Positions 1 through 5,281 of a stretch of 5,796 bases of DNA are shown here, piece by piece (the stretch's first letter is position 1; every line of letters starts with the position of its first letter). Position numbers and translations under genes: made by a program. This stretch comes from Candidatus Corynebacterium faecipullorum. Lineage in GTDB: Bacteria; Actinomycetota; Actinomycetes; Mycobacteriales; Mycobacteriaceae. The notes under the pieces are model-generated. The model did no database searches and was not told the DNA's origin. It saw only the letters and a program-made list of their open reading frames with translations. Where the stretch lies: the NCBI GenBank assembly GCA_019114925.1, contig DXEO01000205.1:1-5796 (forward strand), written 5' to 3'.

Positions 1-298
1 GGAGATCTACACCCAGGACTACTACACCGGCGATCCGGATAACCCGGTCGTGACCTGGGATGTCCACGATAACCAGCGCCGTGACTGGTGGGGAACCCCG
101 GTTGTTCCTTCCTGGTACCGCGATGGCTCCACCGTCCTTGACCTCGACGGCAACCCAGTGCCGCTGGTGGCTCGCGAGGACGAGTCCGAGCTGGAGGCAA
201 CCATTGGTGCAGACGGCTTCTCCTACACCCGTAAGGAAGATGCAGAAGAAATGCCGGAGTGGAAGCAGGGCGAGTACAAGCTGGGACACCAGCTCTAA
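1..298 (+). CDS. hpaD: 3,4-dihydroxyphenylacetate 2,3-dioxygenase, C-terminal part (cut by left edge)
   Basis: This is the last 98 codons and stop of an extradiol ring-cleavage dioxygenase that opens homoprotocatechuate to 5-carboxymethyl-2-hydroxymuconate semialdehyde in the cytoplasm. The frame is open from base 2 to the TAA at 296-298. The fragment opens with EIYTQDYYTGDPDNP; the first Glu corresponds to the third iron ligand (Glu267) of the Brevibacterium fuscum enzyme. Counting on from it, the second Arg of DNQRRDWWG falls at position 293 and the Trp of VVPSW at 304, both active-site positions in that enzyme as I recall it. The end falls at residue 364, against 365 for the family member, so the C-terminus is intact, including the variable tail before KLGHQL. 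The two His ligands lie upstream of the window. Context (hpaH, hpaI downstream) agrees. The metal (Fe or Mn) cannot be told from this part. Assignment is from remembered family sequences, not a search. Confidence 0.9.
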   Translation, partial: EIYTQDYYTGDPDNPVVTWDVHDNQRRDWWGTPVVPSWYRDGSTVLDLDGNPVPLVAREDESELEATIGADGFSYTRKEDAEEMPEWKQGEYKLGHQL

Positions 299-328
299 AC
301 AGCCCTAAGCACTCAGGTTGATGAACGT

Positions 329-370
329 GGTCCCGCGGCGTCGAAAAGAAAGCGCACATATCGCGGGGCC
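329..370 (+). repeat. GC-rich stem-loop downstream of hpaD
   Basis: GGTCCCGCG at 329-337 can pair with CGCGGGGCC at 362-370, giving nine pairs with one G-U wobble. A further GCG/CGC pairing (338-340 with 353-355) extends the stem past a six-base bulge (356-361). It begins 30 nt after the hpaD stop and is followed by only a weakly T-rich stretch, so it is not a classical intrinsic terminator. It could be a partial terminator, or an RNA-stabilising or processing hairpin that changes the hpaD to hpaH ratio. The pairing is seen in the sequence; the role is inference. Confidence 0.45.
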
Positions 371-371
371 G

Positions 372-399
372 CGTTGTCGTTTCACGTGAAACCGCAACG
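372..399. repeat. 28-bp imperfect dyad enclosing the parS core
   Basis: The symmetry of the 14-bp core continues outward after two mismatched base pairs on each side: CGTTG at 372-376 is matched by CAACG at 395-399. The full dyad therefore covers 28 bp, with 24 symmetric positions. The outer arms are not part of the known parS consensus. They may be chance, or mark a second dimeric DNA-binding protein (for example an hpa operon regulator) sharing the site with ParB. The symmetry is visible; the function is inference. Confidence 0.5.
379..392. promoter_or_regulatory. parS: Putative parS site (ParB-binding centromere sequence)
   Basis: GTTTCACGTGAAAC is a perfect 14-bp palindrome. It is identical to the core of parS, the ParB/Spo0J loading site (consensus TGTTTCACGTGAAACA, and the 14-mer used in Streptomyces). 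The outer consensus T and A are both C here, so it matches 14 of 16 positions. ParB-CTP clamps load at parS and slide onto flanking DNA, acting in chromosome segregation and SMC loading. In most bacteria such sites cluster near oriC. It lies in the 160-bp hpaD-hpaH gap, 66 bp before the hpaH start. An exact 14-mer is very unlikely by chance in under 6 kb. The alternative is an operator for a catabolic regulator that happens to share the core. Confidence 0.75.
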
Positions 400-458
400 A
401 TTAACAACCATCTACAACACCACAGTCATGTCCAACCATATAGTAAGGAGCGAAGTAC

Positions 459-1244
459 ATGCTGGATGAGAAACAGCACATCGCTATCGCAGATGAACTG
501 GCACAAGCCGAAAAAGATCGCACCATGGTCCCGCTACTGACCGCCCGTTTCCCTGAGATGAGCATCGAGGATTCCTACGCGGTGCAGCGCGAGTGGGTGC
601 GTCGCGGCATCGAAAGCGGGCGGCGCCTCGTCGGCCGCAAGATCGGGCTGACCTCGAAGGTCATGCAGGAGGCCACGGGAATTACCGAGCCGGACTACGG
701 CGCTATCTTTGAAGACCAGGTCTATGAGAATGGGGCCACCATCGAGCACGCGCAGTTCTCCAATGTCCGCATCGAGGTCGAGCTGGCTTTCGTGCTCAAG
801 GAAGAGCTAAAGGGCCCGAATTGCAGCATTTTCGACGTCCTGCGCGCGACGGAATGCGTCGTCCCCGCGCTAGAGATCCTCTCCTCTCGAATTGAGATGG
901 AAGGCCGCACTATCGTCGACACCATCTCGGATAACGCAGCTCTCGGCGCTATGGTCTACGGCGGCAACCCGGTGGATCCCGCGGACGTCGATCTGCGCTG
1001 GGTGTCCGCACTGCTATACCGTAACGAGTCCATCGAAGATACGGGTGTGGCGGCGGCCGTGCTTAACCATCCGGCAATGGGCGTGGCCTGGCTTGCCAAC
1101 AAGCTTTACGCGCACGGCGATAGCCTGGCTGCCGGTGACATCATTCTGGCCGGTTCCTTCACCAAACCCATGTGGGTTGAGCCGGGCGATACCGTCCACG
1201 CAGACTATGGAAAGTTGGGGTCCATCACATGCCGATTCCAGTAA
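459..1244 (+). CDS. hpaH: 2-oxohept-4-ene-1,7-dioate hydratase (HpaH/HpcG)
   Basis: This hydratase adds water to 2-oxohept-4-ene-1,7-dioate to give 4-hydroxy-2-oxoheptanedioate, a divalent-metal-dependent cytoplasmic step of homoprotocatechuate degradation. The 261 residues align along their whole length with E. coli HpcG (267 aa) as I remember it. Shared blocks are EDSYAVQREWVR (37-48), KIGLTSK (61-67), EPDYGA (77-82), RIEVELAFVL (104-113), DTISDNAA (154-161) and GVAWLANKL (208-216). The metal-binding acidic residues Glu106, Glu108 and Glu139 and active-site Asp79 fall at the E. coli numbers. The missing residues are in the loop before DTISDN, which is shorter here. The ATG is chosen because AAGGAG at 445-450 sits 8 nt upstream and the N-terminus matches the family. 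The stop overlaps the start of hpaI, indicating translational coupling. The related 2-hydroxypentadienoate hydratases (MhpD type) are less likely given the hpa neighbours. Confidence 0.95.
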   Translation: MLDEKQHIAIADELAQAEKDRTMVPLLTARFPEMSIEDSYAVQREWVRRGIESGRRLVGRKIGLTSKVMQEATGITEPDYGAIFEDQVYENGATIEHAQFSNVRIEVELAFVLKEELKGPNCSIFDVLRATECVVPALEILSSRIEMEGRTIVDTISDNAALGAMVYGGNPVDPADVDLRWVSALLYRNESIEDTGVAAAVLNHPAMGVAWLANKLYAHGDSLAAGDIILAGSFTKPMWVEPGDTVHADYGKLGSITCRFQ

Positions 1245-2014
1245 AGTTGCCGCCCACATTCGCGGATGTCCTAGAAAAGGCCGAGCAGCCGCTCGTTGGT
1301 GCCTGGATCTGTTCCGGCTCGGAGGCTGCGGCGGAGATCATCGCCTCGGCTGGCTTTAGCTGGACGCTTATCGACGGCGAGCATTCGCCCTATGGCCTGG
1401 AGACCATTCTTTCCTTGCTCCGCGCTACCGATGCCTATGGCCTCACGCGTGTGGTACGCGTGCCTGTGAATAACACGGCGCTGATCAAGCAGTACCTTGA
1501 CCTGGGCGTACAGAATCTGATGGTGCCCATGATTGATACTGCCGAGGAAGCGGAAGCGGCCGTTGCAGCCATGCACTACCCGCCCCGCGGTGTGCGCGGC
1601 GTCGGCTCGGCACTGGCCCGCTCTTCGCGCTGGAATGGCGTGGAGAACTACCTCGCCAACGCGTCGGACACGGTGAGCCTGACGGTGCAGATCGAGTCTG
1701 CGACTGCGGTGGAGAATGTGGAAGAGATGGTGGCTGTTGAAGGTGTAGACAACATCTTCGTCGGCCCCTCGGACCTGGCGGCCTCGATGGGGCTGTTGGG
1801 CCAGCAGACCCATCCGGATGTGCTCGAGGCGGTCAATCACACATTTGAAGTAGTTCGTGCTTCCGGAAAGAAGGTAGGCGTCAACGCCTTCAATCTTGAA
1901 CAGGCGCAGAAATACATGACTTCTGGTGCATCATTTGCCCTGGTTGGGGCAGATGTTCAACTTCTTTCGGGTGCGGCACGCCAACTGGCAGACAAATTCC
2001 ATTTGGGAGGGTAA
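1229..2014 (+). CDS. hpaI: 4-hydroxy-2-oxoheptanedioate aldolase (HpaI/HpcH)
   Basis: This class II aldolase splits 4-hydroxy-2-oxoheptane-1,7-dioate into pyruvate and succinic semialdehyde, the last carbon-carbon cleavage of the pathway. The 261 residues show the HpcH/HpaI family motifs: LIDGEHSPYG (47-56, with Asp49 and His52), VVRVP (75-79, Arg77), YPPRGVRGVGSALARSSRWN (117-136), VQIES (153-157, Glu156, metal ligand) and VGPSDLAASMG (178-188, Asp182, metal ligand). All sit exactly seven residues later than in the E. coli enzyme (Asp42, His45, Arg70, Glu149, Asp175), so the N-terminus is slightly longer and the active site is complete. The ATG lies inside the end of hpaH (16-nt overlap, different frame), preceded only by a weak GGGG at 1217-1220. 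Translation is therefore probably coupled to hpaH, which suits an enzyme taking over the hydratase product. No alternative in-frame start nearby fits better. Confidence 0.95.
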   Translation: MPIPVKLPPTFADVLEKAEQPLVGAWICSGSEAAAEIIASAGFSWTLIDGEHSPYGLETILSLLRATDAYGLTRVVRVPVNNTALIKQYLDLGVQNLMVPMIDTAEEAEAAVAAMHYPPRGVRGVGSALARSSRWNGVENYLANASDTVSLTVQIESATAVENVEEMVAVEGVDNIFVGPSDLAASMGLLGQQTHPDVLEAVNHTFEVVRASGKKVGVNAFNLEQAQKYMTSGASFALVGADVQLLSGAARQLADKFHLGG

Positions 2015-2023
2015 AAAAGAACC

Positions 2024-3511
2024 ATGAGTGAAAACAACAAGGTCAATATTGACGAGCTGCTGGCCAAGGTTCCGACCGGCTTGCTGATTAATGGTGAGTG
2101 GGTAGACGCCTCCGATGGCTCCACTTTCGACGTGGAAAACCCAGCAACCGGTGAGGTCATCGCCACCCTTGCCTCCGCTACGTCTGAGGATGCGAAGAAG
2201 GCTTTGGATGCTGCCTGCGCGGTGCAGGATGAGTGGGCACGCACGTCCACCCGCGAGCGCTCCAACCTGCTGCGCCGTGCTTTTGACCTGGTGCAGGAGC
2301 GCAAGGACGAGTTCGCTGCGCTGATGACCCTGGAGATGGGCAAGCCGCTGGCGGAGTCCTATGGTGAGGTTACTTATGGCGCTGAGTACCTGCGTTGGTT
2401 CAGCGAGGAGGCCGTTCGTGACTACGGCCGCACCCTGCCGGCACCGGAGGGCACGCTGCGCATGGTGACCCGCCGCAAGCCGGTGGGCCCGTGCCTGCTC
2501 ATTACTCCATGGAACTTCCCGCTGGCCATGGCTACCCGCAAGATTGCCCCGGCCATCGCCGCTGGCTGCACCATGGTGGTCAAGCCCGCCAAGCTGACGC
2601 CGCTGACCACCCAGTACTTCGCACAGACCATGATTGATGCCGGCGTTCCTGCTGGCGTGGTCAACGTGGTCTCCGGTAAGTCTGCGTCTGCTATCTCTGA
2701 GCCGATCATGGCGGATTCCCGCCTGCGCAAGGTTTCCTTCACCGGTTCTACCCCGGTGGGCAAGACTCTGCTCAAGGCCGCTGCCGGCAACGTTCTGCGC
2801 ACCTCGATGGAGCTGGGCGGCAACGCTCCGTTCATCGTCTTTGAGGATGCCGACATCGATCAGGCCGTCGAGGGCGCAATGGGCGCCAAGATGCGCAACA
2901 TCGGTGAGGCCTGCACCGCCGCCAACCGCTTCATCGTTCACGAGTCTGTTGCTGATGAGTTCGCGGAGAAGTTCGCCAAGCGCATTGGTGAGCTCAAGGT
3001 GGGCAACGGCCTCGATGAGGGCGTCACCTGTGGTCCGCTCGTGGAGCAGAAGGCGCTGGATAACATCACCGCGCTTGTCGAGGATGCCGTGGCCAAGGGC
3101 GCCAAGGCTATCGTCGGTGGCAAGCCGGGTGAGGGCAAGGGTTACTTCTACGCCCCGACCGTGCTGACGAACGTTCCTCGTGATGCCCGCGTGGCACAGG
3201 AAGAGATCTTTGGCCCGATTGCTCCGATCCTGACCTTCTCCGATGAGAAGGAAGCGATTGAGATTGCTAATGACACGGAGTACGGCTTGGCCTCCTACGT
3301 GTTCACCGAGGATTCCGACCGCATGTGGCGCGTTGGTGACGGCCTCGAGTTCGGCCTCATGGGCTTCAACGCTGGTGTCATCTCCAACGCCGCTGCCCCA
3401 TTCGGTGGCGTCAAGCAGTCCGGCATGGGCCGCGAGGGCGGCGCTGAGGGCCTGGACGAGTACACCTCGTTGCAGTACATCGCTATGCGTGACCCGTACG
3501 CGAATGCATAA
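2024..3511 (+). CDS. gabD: Succinate-semialdehyde dehydrogenase, NAD(P)-dependent (GabD-like aldehyde dehydrogenase)
   Basis: This enzyme oxidises succinic semialdehyde, released by HpaI, to succinate for the TCA cycle. The 495-residue protein is a full-length ALDH: oxyanion Asn164 in TPWNFP, cofactor Lys187 in VVKPAK, FTGST (239-243), general base Glu263 in MELGGNAPF, nucleophile Cys297 in GEACTAANR, Glu394 in EEIFGP, and a C-terminal APFGGVKQSGMGREG block (458-472). ELGGNAPFIVF and the FGG end are typical of GabD, and the whole protein resembles corynebacterial GabD as I recall it. The second cysteine that GabD/SSADH often has two residues after the nucleophile is Ala299 here. HpaE (carboxymethyl-hydroxymuconate semialdehyde dehydrogenase) is an alternative within the superfamily, but sequence and position after hpaI favour SSADH. 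GGGAGG at 2005-2010, overlapping the hpaI end, is 13 nt from the ATG, a long spacing. Codon use is strongly biased to C- and G-ending codons, suggesting high expression. Cofactor preference is not determined. Confidence 0.9.
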   Translation: MSENNKVNIDELLAKVPTGLLINGEWVDASDGSTFDVENPATGEVIATLASATSEDAKKALDAACAVQDEWARTSTRERSNLLRRAFDLVQERKDEFAALMTLEMGKPLAESYGEVTYGAEYLRWFSEEAVRDYGRTLPAPEGTLRMVTRRKPVGPCLLITPWNFPLAMATRKIAPAIAAGCTMVVKPAKLTPLTTQYFAQTMIDAGVPAGVVNVVSGKSASAISEPIMADSRLRKVSFTGSTPVGKTLLKAAAGNVLRTSMELGGNAPFIVFEDADIDQAVEGAMGAKMRNIGEACTAANRFIVHESVADEFAEKFAKRIGELKVGNGLDEGVTCGPLVEQKALDNITALVEDAVAKGAKAIVGGKPGEGKGYFYAPTVLTNVPRDARVAQEEIFGPIAPILTFSDEKEAIEIANDTEYGLASYVFTEDSDRMWRVGDGLEFGLMGFNAGVISNAAAPFGGVKQSGMGREGGAEGLDEYTSLQYIAMRDPYANA

Positions 3512-3521
3512 CTAGTGCATT
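3503..3521 (+). repeat. Short inverted repeat spanning the gabD stop codon
   Basis: AATGCA at 3503-3508 is matched by TGCATT at 3516-3521, with a 7-nt spacer containing the TAA stop. The six-pair stem is AT-rich and weak. It may be fortuitous or an accessory hairpin ahead of the stronger terminator. Confidence 0.3.
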
Positions 3522-3536
3522 AATTTCACCGCTGAC

Positions 3537-3580
3537 AATGCTGGCATCTTCTAGGTGGGAGGTGCCAGCATTATTGTTTT
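3537..3580 (+). terminator. Rho-independent terminator ending the hpa operon
   Basis: AATGCTGGCA (3537-3546) pairs perfectly with TGCCAGCATT (3563-3572). Six more inner pairs, with G-U wobbles, can close a hexaloop at 3552-3557. The stem runs straight into TTATTGTTTT (3571-3580). It begins 25 nt after the gabD stop, so it ends the hpaD-hpaH-hpaI-gabD transcript and separates it from the transporter unit. On the other strand no T-run follows, so it looks one-directional. Confidence 0.88.
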
Positions 3581-3605
3581 CTGCATAATATTCGTAACCC
3601 TGTGG

Positions 3606-3621
3606 TGTGACAGCACTCATA
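3606..3621. promoter_or_regulatory. Possible CRP/GlxR-type operator 1
   Basis: TGTGACAGCACTCATA has the half-site TGTGA, a six-base spacer and TCATA, one base off the TGTGA-N6-TCACA core bound by CRP-family regulators. It lacks the central TA favoured by corynebacterial GlxR (TGTGANNTANNTCACA). Its place upstream of a catabolic transporter fits carbon-source control by cAMP. Match is by eye only. Confidence 0.4.
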
Positions 3622-3656
3622 GTCAAGTCGTGATCACGCACAAACAACTGTTGCAG

Positions 3657-3672
3657 TGTGCATTGGGACACA
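3657..3672. promoter_or_regulatory. Possible CRP/GlxR-type operator 2
   Basis: TGTGCATTGGGACACA has perfect outer TGTG and CACA arms with the correct 16-bp length and matches nine of twelve defined GlxR positions. The fifth and twelfth positions deviate. It lies just upstream of the weak -10 candidate, where binding could either activate or repress. Confidence 0.35.
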
Positions 3673-3695
3673 ATTACTGGCTATACACCGAAAGT

Positions 3696-3713
3696 CACCG
3701 GGTCCGTCCGGTG
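3696..3713 (+). repeat. Hairpin in the permease leader
   Basis: CACCGG (3696-3701) and CCGGTG (3708-3713) form a perfect six-pair GC-rich stem with a GTCCGT hexaloop, ending 24 nt before the Shine-Dalgarno sequence. It lacks a T-run and so is not a terminator. It may stabilise the 5' end of the message or be chance. Confidence 0.4.
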
Positions 3714-3737
3714 GATTCTCGGGCCGATATAGCTAGT

Positions 3738-3744
3738 AAGGAGG
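3738..3744 (+). promoter_or_regulatory. Strong Shine-Dalgarno sequence fixing a GTG start
   Basis: AAGGAGG lies 7 nt before the GTG at 3752. It is the best ribosome-binding site in the window and decides the start of the permease, for which no ATG is suitably placed. Confidence 0.85.
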
Positions 3745-3751
3745 AGTTGGC

Positions 3752-5263
3752 GTGGACACATCGACACAGTCACCAGTGCTACCCGCTCGAAATGTACAGC
3801 CCGGGCACCGGGCTCCCACCGAACTTAGGGGCGGCCTGGGCGCCGGGCGCCTAGGAACAACGTCGCTAGTCTTTATGATCATCGCGGCGTCGGCACCTCT
3901 TACTGTGCTTGCGGGAGGAGTGCCGACCAATTTCGCGGTATCCGGCTTGTTGGGTGTTCCCTGGGGATACCTCGTCCTTGGAATTATTCTTGTCTTTTTC
4001 GCCGTTGGTTACGGGATTATGAGTTCAAAGATTCAGAACTCTGGAGCGTTCTATGCCTACGTGTCAGAAGGACTAGGAAACCGCCAAGGAATCGCGGCCG
4101 CGATTCTGGCCTTGGTTTCTTACAATATGATGCAGGTTGGGCTGTATGGAATTTTCGGGTTCTCTCTAGCCAATCTGATCAACGGTTGGTTTGGAACGAC
4201 TATCTCGTGGTGGGTCGCCGCCTTGGCTGGTTGGCTCTTGGTGGCCGTCATGGGTGTCAGCAATGTTGATTTTTCCGCCAAAGTCTTAGGTGTATTGGTA
4301 GCCCTCGAGTTCGTTGTTGTTGCTGCAGTCTCAGTTCTTTCTCTTGGCGTTGCCCCAGAGGGCATTACTGCGGAGACGGTACGGCCGAGCCAATTTTTCA
4401 CCGATGGTATAGGCGTTCTCCTTGCCTTTGGAATTGCAGCCTTTATGGGGTTTGAGTCGGGTGCAATCTATTCGGAAGAAGCGCGTGACCCAGAGCGGAC
4501 CGTACCAAAGGCCACTTATATTGCCGTGGGAACCATAGCCCTCTTCTACGCCTTTTCAGCGTGGGCCTTCGCGCAAGGAGTTGGGCCGTCCGCGATCATT
4601 GATAAAGCGACTGAGCTTGGCCCGGACTTAGTTTTCGTGTGGTTGGATGACTTTTCGCCGTTTGCCGCCAACCTAGCGAACGTGTTGTTTGTGACCTCAC
4701 TTATTGCTGCACTCGTTGCGTTTCACAACGCTGCTGCGCGGTACTTCTTCTCCCTCGGGCGCTCACGCGTCCTTCCTGAGAAGTTTGCGATGTCATCGCC
4801 CAAAGGGGCCCCTATAGCTGGGTCGCTCACTCAGACTTCCATTGCTTTCCTAGTAGTAGGTGGCTTTGCAATTGCGGGAAATGGCAGCGAAATGGGCGAA
4901 TTATTCCCAGTCCTGACGCTCTTTACGTGGTTGACCAACGCCGCAGCGTTTGGCCTGGTCTTCCTGCTCGCAGTGGTGAGTGTGTCCATCATGGTATGGC
5001 TCAACAAGCAGGAAAAAGGCTACAACCTCTTCACGCGGATCATTGCACCGCTTGTATCAGCTTGCGGACTCGTGGCTGTCTTCGTATTGGTGCTGGTGAA
5101 TTTCCCGCTCATGATTGGCGACACTGGTTCGGATGCTCTCGTATGGGTCATGCCCGGAATCATTATCGCCTCCGGACTTCTGGGTCTGCTTTGGGGCGAA
5201 TGTCTCAAACGCAAGAAGCCGAATATCTACGCAAGTCTTCAAGAGAATCTTGATCGAATCTAA
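3752..5263 (+). CDS. APC-superfamily amino acid/amine permease
   Basis: This is an inner-membrane secondary transporter of 503 residues with the length and 12-helix layout of the APC family. Hydrophobic segments lie near residues 36-64, 70-91, 113-141, 151-169, 177-200, 217-240, 254-276, 307-326, 357-376, 386-414, 430-450 and 463-482. Helix 1 contains the ASAPLTVLAGGVP break typical of the unwound substrate-binding helix. FMGFESGAIYSEEARDPERT (231-250) followed by VPKA is the classic APC signature after helix 6. The N-terminus (1-35) is hydrophilic, without a signal peptide. Start is GTG, set by AAGGAGG 7 nt upstream. The amine oxidase begins 18 nt after the stop, so the two are very likely co-transcribed and the substrate is probably an amine or amino acid used by that oxidase. 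It is not the MFS-type HpaX 4-hydroxyphenylacetate permease. Codon use is less biased than in the hpa genes, with TTA, CTA and ATA codons present. The exact substrate cannot be read from sequence. Confidence 0.88.
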   Translation: MDTSTQSPVLPARNVQPGHRAPTELRGGLGAGRLGTTSLVFMIIAASAPLTVLAGGVPTNFAVSGLLGVPWGYLVLGIILVFFAVGYGIMSSKIQNSGAFYAYVSEGLGNRQGIAAAILALVSYNMMQVGLYGIFGFSLANLINGWFGTTISWWVAALAGWLLVAVMGVSNVDFSAKVLGVLVALEFVVVAAVSVLSLGVAPEGITAETVRPSQFFTDGIGVLLAFGIAAFMGFESGAIYSEEARDPERTVPKATYIAVGTIALFYAFSAWAFAQGVGPSAIIDKATELGPDLVFVWLDDFSPFAANLANVLFVTSLIAALVAFHNAAARYFFSLGRSRVLPEKFAMSSPKGAPIAGSLTQTSIAFLVVGGFAIAGNGSEMGELFPVLTLFTWLTNAAAFGLVFLLAVVSVSIMVWLNKQEKGYNLFTRIIAPLVSACGLVAVFVLVLVNFPLMIGDTGSDALVWVMPGIIIASGLLGLLWGECLKRKKPNIYASLQENLDRI

Positions 5264-5281
5264 ATCTTCAGAAAGGTAATC

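Larger units (their letters stand above)
3581..3751 (+). promoter_or_regulatory. Leader and control region of the permease-amine oxidase unit
   Basis: This stretch lies between the terminator and the permease start and has no credible gene. It is dense in dyads: TGTGACAGCACTCATA (3606-3621), CGTGATCACG (3629-3638, perfect palindrome), TGTGCATTGGGACACA (3657-3672) and a short hairpin at 3696-3713. A promoter must lie here because a strong terminator precedes it. I cannot name a convincing -35/-10 pair. TATACA at 3682-3687 with an upstream TG (3678-3679) is the best -10 candidate, but it is weak. Confidence 0.5.

Noticed and set aside
50..298. GTG at 50 as the start of a small separate gene
   Set aside because: The same frame is open to the left edge, and the upstream residues match the dioxygenase iron-ligand region, so this is an internal codon of hpaD.
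439..444. TATAGT as a -10 element for hpaH
   Set aside because: Transcription would start within or just after the Shine-Dalgarno sequence at 445-450, and no -35-like hexamer lies 16-19 nt upstream.
892..1359. A 155-codon plus-strand frame across the hpaH-hpaI junction
   Set aside because: Out of frame with two well-recognised genes and without a ribosome site; the translation looks like a frameshifted product.
1271..1840. A 189-codon minus-strand frame opposite hpaI
   Set aside because: Shadow of a certain gene; its Arg/His-rich translation has no family features.
1931..2941. A 336-codon open frame on the minus strand, antisense to gabD and the end of hpaI
   Set aside because: It lies opposite a highly conserved ALDH with strong codon bias, which readily opens antisense frames. 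Its translation is low-complexity and rich in Ala, Gly, His and Arg, with no recognisable motif.
2024..3511. Assignment as HpaE (5-carboxymethyl-2-hydroxymuconate semialdehyde dehydrogenase)
   Set aside because: The ELGGNAPFIVF block and overall likeness to GabD, plus position directly after the aldolase that makes succinic semialdehyde, favour SSADH.
3483..3671. A 62-codon minus-strand frame over the terminator region
   Set aside because: It runs through the terminator stem and the gabD end, and its product has no recognisable features.
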